Part shown: piece by piece, positions 5,864-10,192 of the stretch
How the letters are laid out: the number at the start of each line of letters is the position of its first letter
Position numbering within the stretch: position 1 is the stretch's first letter
Assembly (NCBI GenBank): GCA_910586275.1
Contig: CAJUIM010000127.1
Span: 1 to 10,192, forward strand
Length of the DNA: 10,192 nt
Direction: 5' to 3'
From: an uncultured Lachnospiraceae bacterium
GTDB lineage: Bacteria > Bacillota > Clostridia > Lachnospirales > Lachnospiraceae
Translations under genes and position numbers: made by a program
Notes under the pieces: generated by a model
What the model saw: only the letters and a program-made list of their open reading frames with translations
Database searches by the model: none
What the model was told of the DNA's origin: nothing

Positions 5864-6610
5864 TTGATAGAAAAGGAAAAGAAGAGACGGAGAGGAAAGA
5901 AGACGGTTGATTTAGGCAATGAGATCATTACACTGGAAAATGTGAGCAAGGCATATGCCACAGGCGCTCCGGCATTGAACGGCGTTAATTTACATATTAA
6001 CAGAGGGGAGTTTGTCTTCATAGTGGGAGACAGCGGTTCGGGGAAATCAACTCTGATTAAGCTTCTGCTGCGGGAACTTACCCCGACTTCCGGATATATA
6101 AATGTTATGGGATATGACCTAGTGAAAATAAGGCATAGGAAAATCCCGAAGTTCCGCAGGAACTTGGGGATTGTGTTTCAGGATTTCCGGCTGCTGAAAG
6201 ACAGGAATGTTTATGAGAATGTGGCATTTGCCCAAAGAATCATACAGGTGTCAAACAAGGAAATTAAAAGGAACGTTCCGAGCATTCTTTCCACGGTGGG
6301 GCTTGCCGGAAAATATAAGGCAAAGCCCAGACAGCTCTCCGGAGGGGAGCAGCAGAGAGTGGCATTGGCCAGGGCTTTGATCAACAAGCCTACTATATTG
6401 CTGGCGGATGAGCCTACCGGTAATCTGGACCCGAAGAATTCTTGGGAAATCATGAAATTGCTGGAGCAGATTAATGAGAACGGCACTACCGTACTTGTTG
6501 TCACTCATAACAGGGAGATCGTGAACTCTATGCAGAAGCGGGTGGTCACGATGAAGAAGGGCATCATTGTGAGCGATGAGGAAAAAGGAGGCTATATCGA
6601 TGAGGATTAG
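5864..6610 (+). CDS. ftsE: Cell division ATP-binding protein FtsE
   Basis: A 248-residue ABC ATPase that couples with FtsX to control peptidoglycan hydrolases at the wall. All nucleotide-binding motifs are intact: Walker A GDSGSGKST (55-63), Q-loop Q106, signature LSGGEQQR (158-165), Walker B ILLADE (178-183) and H-loop H215. FVFIVGDSGSGKST and PTGNLDP are characteristic of FtsE rather than generic importers. The only workable start is TTG at 5864: GGTGA (5853-5857) lies six bases upstream and no in-frame ATG or GTG occurs before the conserved ITLENVSKAY. The resulting N-terminus carries a very basic extension (KEKKRRRGKK) before the ABC fold, about 20 residues longer than minimal FtsE. It overlaps ftsX by 11 bases. 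Confidence 0.96.
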   Translation: MIEKEKKRRRGKKTVDLGNEIITLENVSKAYATGAPALNGVNLHINRGEFVFIVGDSGSGKSTLIKLLLRELTPTSGYINVMGYDLVKIRHRKIPKFRRNLGIVFQDFRLLKDRNVYENVAFAQRIIQVSNKEIKRNVPSILSTVGLAGKYKAKPRQLSGGEQQRVALARALINKPTILLADEPTGNLDPKNSWEIMKLLEQINENGTTVLVVTHNREIVNSMQKRVVTMKKGIIVSDEEKGGYIDED

Positions 6611-7496
6611 TACATTTTTTTATACGATAGGGCAGGGCTTCCGCAACATTATCAGGAATAAATGGTTTTCTCTGGCATCCATAGCCACAATCGGCGCATG
6701 CCTGTTTTTGTTTGGTTTATTCTATGCAATTTTATCTAACTTTGAGCATATGGTAAAAACAGCGGAAGAAGGGATATCCGTAACCGTTTTTTTCCAAGAA
6801 GGGACCAGTGATACAAGGATTGCGGAAATCGGTGAGATGATATGGAAAAGGGTGGAAGTATCCGATGTGCAGTTTGTGTCGGCGGAGGAAGCATGGGCCA
6901 GCTTTAAGGACGATTATCTTGGGGAATATTCGGACGGTTTCACGGAGAATCCGCTGGCGCCATCCGCTCATTATGTAATTTACCTGAGCGATGTGTCTCT
7001 GCAGCCTGCGCTAGTGACATATCTGGAATCCATTCCGGATATCAGAAGGATCAATAAATCCGAGATTACCGCCATGACCTTGAGCGGCATCAATGCATTG
7101 ATTGCATATATATCCATGGGCATAATAGGAATATTGTTCGCGGTATCTATCTTCCTTATCAGCAATACGGTTACGATAGGAATATCTGTCCGAAAAGAAG
7201 AAATAAATATTATGAAGTATATCGGCGCTACGGATTTCTTTGTCAGGTCGCCTTTTGTCATTGAAGGGATATTGATTGGCGTAATCGGTTCGCTGATTCC
7301 CATGGGAATTATCTATGTCATATATAATCAGGTCATTCTTTATGTAACGGAGCATTTTTCCATGCTGGTAAAGCTTTTGGATTTTCTCCCTGTGGAAACG
7401 ATTTTTCAGGTATTGCTTCCGGTTTCGGTAGCTATGGGAGTCGGAATCGGTTTTCTGGGGAGCATTGTAACGGTAAGGAAGCATTTGAGAGTATAG
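6600..7496 (+). CDS. ftsX: Cell division permease-like protein FtsX
   Basis: A 298-residue inner-membrane partner of FtsE with the standard four-helix topology: TM1 about 24-46, a large external loop about 48-165, TM2 about 166-188, TM3 about 218-241 and TM4 about 268-290. The external loop is the part that contacts coiled-coil hydrolases in PcsB- and CwlO-type systems. The stretch RKEEINIMKYIGAT (198-211) is the cytoplasmic FtsX-family signature. The start at 6600 is chosen because AAGGAGG (6585-6591) lies eight bases before it; an in-frame ATG at 6576 would add eight residues inside ftsE and has no such site. The 11-base overlap with ftsE implies translational coupling and balanced subunit levels. 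Confidence 0.96.
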   Translation: MRISTFFYTIGQGFRNIIRNKWFSLASIATIGACLFLFGLFYAILSNFEHMVKTAEEGISVTVFFQEGTSDTRIAEIGEMIWKRVEVSDVQFVSAEEAWASFKDDYLGEYSDGFTENPLAPSAHYVIYLSDVSLQPALVTYLESIPDIRRINKSEITAMTLSGINALIAYISMGIIGILFAVSIFLISNTVTIGISVRKEEINIMKYIGATDFFVRSPFVIEGILIGVIGSLIPMGIIYVIYNQVILYVTEHFSMLVKLLDFLPVETIFQVLLPVSVAMGVGIGFLGSIVTVRKHLRV

Positions 7497-7509
7497 AAAG
7501 GCATGGCTC

Positions 7510-8736
7510 ATGAAGAAGTGGAGAAAGTATGTCGGCGGTATACTATGTGTTTCCCTGACGGTGTGTTTGGCCGGAGGAAGAGGCACATTCGGCGAGGTAA
7601 AGGCATCCGGGCTTACGAATGATCTGATTAAGGAAAAAGAGGCGGAAATCAGCGATGCAAAGAGTCTGAAGAAACAGCTGCAGGAAAATCTGACGGATGT
7701 GAAAAAAATAAAGGAGGAACTGGAGCAGTCAAAAGAAGATCTGAAGCAGTATGTAGTACAGCTGGACGGGGAACTGGCGACGATCCAGGAAAAAATTGCG
7801 GAACTGAAGGATAAGATTACAGAGAAGGAAGAAGAAATTATCCAGACGGAGGCAGAACTGGATATGGCCATTGCGGATCAGGAGAATCAATATGCAGCAA
7901 TGAAAGAACGCATCCGGTTTATGTATGAAAGAGGGGATACGTTATATCTGGATCTGCTTTTTTCTTCCGAGAGTTTCGGGGATATGCTGAATAAGGCGGA
8001 ATATATAAAAATGCTATCCGCCTATGACAGAAAGATGCTGGATGAATATGTGGCGACGCGGAAGCTGATTGAGTTATATATGGAGCAGTTGGAGGAAGAC
8101 AAAGCATATCTGGAGGAGGCAAAGGCAGGGGTGGAGAGCGAGGAGGCTTCCCTGAATTCCCTTATTGATGAGAAGAAAAGGACAATTGAACAGGTAAGTG
8201 ACGACATCGATAAGAAAGAAGCGGCTATTGCAGAGTATGAGGCGGATATTAAGGAACAGAACGATACCATTGCGATGCTGGAAAAAGTGGTTGCTGAGGA
8301 GAAGGCAAAGCTGGCCGAAGCAAACAGGATAAAGTATGACGGGGGTATATTCACGTTTCCGGCTCCTTCTTACACACGGATATCGGATGATTACGGCAAT
8401 CGGATTCATCCTATTTTGGGCGTTTCCCAGTTCCATAACGGGGTGGACTTAGCGGCACCGGGAGGCTCGCCGATTTTGGCCGCCTATAACGGCAAGGTGG
8501 TGGCGGCCGATTACAGCGGCTCTATGGGAAATTACATTATGATAGACCATGGAGACGGATTATATACGATTTACATGCATGCATCGGCACTCTATGTATC
8601 CAAGGGAGCGACCGTGACGAAGGGGCAGAAGATAGCGGCGGTAGGTTCTACCGGACGTTCCACCGGGAATCATCTTCATTTCAGCGTCAGGCTGAACGGA
8701 AGTTATGTAAGCCCGTGGAATTATATAAGTAAATAG
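7510..8736 (+). CDS. Secreted coiled-coil M23 peptidoglycan endopeptidase
   Basis: This 408-residue protein is a likely FtsEX-controlled murein hydrolase of the PcsB/CwlO/EnvC type. Residues 1-32 form a Sec signal (MKKWRK, hydrophobic core, likely cut after VKA); Cys19 in LTVC is not a good lipobox. Residues about 38-275 are heptad-rich coiled coil interrupted by the hinge RFMYERGDTLYLDLLFSSESFGDML (about 136-160), a hallmark of the PcsB/CwlO N-domain, shown here in pieces. The C-terminal LytM domain (about 280-405) has Zn ligands H309, D313 and H390 and catalytic H357 and H388, all intact. It should cleave peptide cross-links in the wall. It begins 13 bases after ftsX with AGAAAGG (7495-7501) upstream, which makes it the natural partner of FtsEX. 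In relatives the coiled coil keeps the enzyme inactive until FtsEX acts. Confidence 0.93.
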   Translation: MKKWRKYVGGILCVSLTVCLAGGRGTFGEVKASGLTNDLIKEKEAEISDAKSLKKQLQENLTDVKKIKEELEQSKEDLKQYVVQLDGELATIQEKIAELKDKITEKEEEIIQTEAELDMAIADQENQYAAMKERIRFMYERGDTLYLDLLFSSESFGDMLNKAEYIKMLSAYDRKMLDEYVATRKLIELYMEQLEEDKAYLEEAKAGVESEEASLNSLIDEKKRTIEQVSDDIDKKEAAIAEYEADIKEQNDTIAMLEKVVAEEKAKLAEANRIKYDGGIFTFPAPSYTRISDDYGNRIHPILGVSQFHNGVDLAAPGGSPILAAYNGKVVAADYSGSMGNYIMIDHGDGLYTIYMHASALYVSKGATVTKGQKIAAVGSTGRSTGNHLHFSVRLNGSYVSPWNYISK

Positions 8737-8769
8737 TGACCACATCAAATTTTTTGGGAGATGAAGAGA

Positions 8770-10077
8770 GTGGAATATAATTTGAATAATTACCCGAACG
8801 ACTATCCGGACAATGCAAATAATCATACAGGTAAGCCGCCGAAAAAGGAAAGCGGAACCTTTACGGGAGGCTTTGTGACAGGCATCCTGCTGAGCCTGCT
8901 GGTGGCTTGCTTTGTATATACAGGCATTCGCTTTTATCAGATCAACAAGATGAGGGCGGAAAATGACACGGAACAGGCGGGGCAGACTGTGGATAGCTTA
9001 GTCAATGATATGACAATGAGCAAACTGCAGGTGATAGAAGAAACCATTGCCAAGTATTATTATGAAGAGGATGTAGACACCGGGATGCTGGCGGATGGTA
9101 TGTATGAGGGTGTGATTGCTTCTCTGGGGGATCCATATTCCACTTATTATACGGAGGAAGATTTGGATGCACTGATGCAGCAGACAGAAGGCGTATACTA
9201 CGGCATTGGGGCGTATGTAGGGATGGATGTCCAGACGGGGCTGGCGCATATCAGCGGCGTAATTGAGGATACGCCGGCACAGGCGGCAGGGCTTCGTGAC
9301 GGGGATGTCATCTATATGGTAGACAATGAGCCGATGCAGGGGCTGGAACTTTCGGAAGTGGTGGCAAATATAAAAGGCTTGGAAGGGACGAAGGTACATC
9401 TTACCATATATAGGGAAGGCGAAAAGGATTATCTGGAATTTGACGTAGAGAGGAAGAAAATAGAAAGTCCTACGGTAAAGCACGAAATGTATGAAAACAG
9501 GATCGGATATATTCAGATTACGGAATTTGACGATGTGACAGTGGATCAGTTTTCGGAAGCGTTGGCGGTATTGCGGGGACAGGGGATGAAAGGGCTGATT
9601 TTGGATCTGCGTGCAAATCCGGGCGGGAATCTGAGTGCTGTGGTGGAAATTGCCAGGCAATTGCTTCCCAAGGGGCTGATTGTGTATACGGAAGACAGGG
9701 ACGGGAATCGCACGGAATATTCCTGTGACGGCACGAAGCAGTTTGATCAGCCGTTGGTCGTTTTGGTTAACGGATATTCCGCAAGTGCTTCCGAGATTCT
9801 GGCAGGCGCGATTAAAGATTACGGAATCGGGCAGCTGATCGGGACTACGACGTTCGGAAAGGGAATCGTGCAGCGTGTAATCTCACTGTCGGACGGCACG
9901 GCACTGAAACTGACAGTCAGTTCGTATTTCACTCCTAACGGGAATAATATTCATGGGATCGGCATTGAGCCGGATGAGATTTATGAATTTGACGGGGATC
10001 GCTATTATGATGACGGGTATGACAATCAGCTGGAACATGCCAAGGAGGTAATGGCCGGAAAGATAGCCGGGCAATAA
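8770..10077 (+). CDS. S41 C-terminal processing protease (CtpA/CtpB-like)
   Basis: A membrane-anchored serine protease of the S41/Ctp family. The GTG at 8770 is preferred: GGGAG (8756-8760) lies nine bases before it, but touches the alternative in-frame ATG at 8761; the protein is then 435 residues. Using numbers from the ATG, a hydrophilic Asn/Pro-rich cytoplasmic N-terminus (1-33) is followed by one membrane anchor (about 36-58), a Ctp N-domain (about 75-140), a PDZ domain (about 145-230) and the S41 catalytic domain (about 240-405). The Ser/Lys dyad with Gln is S342 (in YSASASEIL), K367 (in TFGKG) and Q371. No C-terminal peptidoglycan-binding domain is present. It lies 33 bases after the M23 gene in the same run; processing of wall hydrolases or their regulators is a reasonable inference but the substrate is not known. 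Confidence 0.94.
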   Translation: MEYNLNNYPNDYPDNANNHTGKPPKKESGTFTGGFVTGILLSLLVACFVYTGIRFYQINKMRAENDTEQAGQTVDSLVNDMTMSKLQVIEETIAKYYYEEDVDTGMLADGMYEGVIASLGDPYSTYYTEEDLDALMQQTEGVYYGIGAYVGMDVQTGLAHISGVIEDTPAQAAGLRDGDVIYMVDNEPMQGLELSEVVANIKGLEGTKVHLTIYREGEKDYLEFDVERKKIESPTVKHEMYENRIGYIQITEFDDVTVDQFSEALAVLRGQGMKGLILDLRANPGGNLSAVVEIARQLLPKGLIVYTEDRDGNRTEYSCDGTKQFDQPLVVLVNGYSASASEILAGAIKDYGIGQLIGTTTFGKGIVQRVISLSDGTALKLTVSSYFTPNGNNIHGIGIEPDEIYEFDGDRYYDDGYDNQLEHAKEVMAGKIAGQ

Positions 10078-10192
10078 GCTTTCTGCCCGCGTTCCATAGA
10101 CAACTGATATGCAGCAAAAGGCAGAAAAACGGCAATGTTAAGCCGCAGCCCGCATCAGGAACAATGTTTTTATTCGGACACGCTTTCGCTCT
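10078..10192. other. Right-edge non-coding stretch
   Basis: No gene is seen in the last 115 bases. TTTCTGCC (10080-10087) and GGCAGAAA (10120-10127) are exact inverted copies, 32 bases apart, starting three bases after the protease stop. No T run follows the second arm, so a standard terminator is not supported. CGGC (10131-10134) with GCCG (10143-10146) forms another small stem. Confidence 0.4.

Noticed and set aside
7011..7871. 286-residue open frame on the minus strand
   Set aside because: It is antisense to ftsX and the M23 gene; its Ser/Phe-rich and Tyr/Asn/Arg-rich parts mirror those genes' codons. No domain was recognised.
8998..9660. 220-residue open frame antisense to the S41 protease
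   Set aside because: The S41 protein has an intact catalytic set and PDZ domain across this span; the antisense product shows no domain.
10080..10127. Inverted repeat as a terminator for the ftsEX run
   Set aside because: The loop is 32 bases and no T run follows the second arm on either strand, so a terminator call is not supported.
1..10192. Mobile elements, CRISPR, defence systems, toxin-antitoxin pairs or tRNA genes
   Set aside because: No transposase, integrase, spaced repeats, nuclease/helicase modules or tRNA folds were recognised; the CPBP family name 'abortive infection' alone is not evidence of phage defence.

Overview
The window looks like ordinary core chromosome of a Gram-positive Clostridia, most likely a Lachnospiraceae-type gut anaerobe. 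This is inferred from the protein families (a short bacterial acyl-ACP thioesterase, a CvfB-like S1 protein, a YjfB-type motility protein, ftsEX with a coiled-coil M23 hydrolase, an S41 protease with one N-terminal membrane anchor), from AGGAGG-type ribosome binding sites and from near-consensus sigma-A promoters. YjfB-type proteins are best known from motile Firmicutes, which hints at a motile relative. I saw no phage, IS element, CRISPR array, toxin-antitoxin pair or tRNA/rRNA gene.

Layout: 1-290 is non-coding and holds a foldable segment at the left edge, an extended -10 promoter (147-176) and a leader hairpin. It drives an acyl-ACP thioesterase (291-1022) and a CvfB-like RNA-binding protein (1057-1890). 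A second promoter (1896-1924) drives an unrecognised 77-residue protein (2022-2255) and a CPBP-family membrane protease (2264-3271). The protease gene ends in a hairpin and meets a small YjfB-family gene on the minus strand (3291-3479). Upstream of yjfB lies a dense promoter cluster (3509-3565): one leftward promoter for yjfB overlaps two tandem rightward promoters for a divergent WecG/TagA/CpsF-like glycosyltransferase (3715-4392).

After a 360-base AT-rich gap with a promoter and operator-like repeats comes a compact five-gene rightward run that fills the rest of the window: a CdaR/PucR-type regulator (4753-5841), ftsE (5864-6610, TTG start), ftsX (6600-7496, overlapping ftsE), a secreted coiled-coil M23 endopeptidase (7510-8736) and a membrane-anchored S41 C-terminal processing protease with a PDZ domain (8770-10077). 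FtsE and FtsX would form the ATP-driven membrane complex that switches on the secreted M23 hydrolase at the growing or dividing wall, as in PcsB/CwlO systems. The S41 protease acts in the same extracytoplasmic space. The regulator at the head may tie expression to a small-molecule signal. That link and the role of the S41 protease are inferences.

I found no convincing undescribed system. The most useful leads are the overlapping promoters, the helically phased repeat pair ahead of the regulator-ftsEX run, the altered active-site motif of the orphan glycosyltransferase, and the pairing of an unknown small protein with a CPBP protease.
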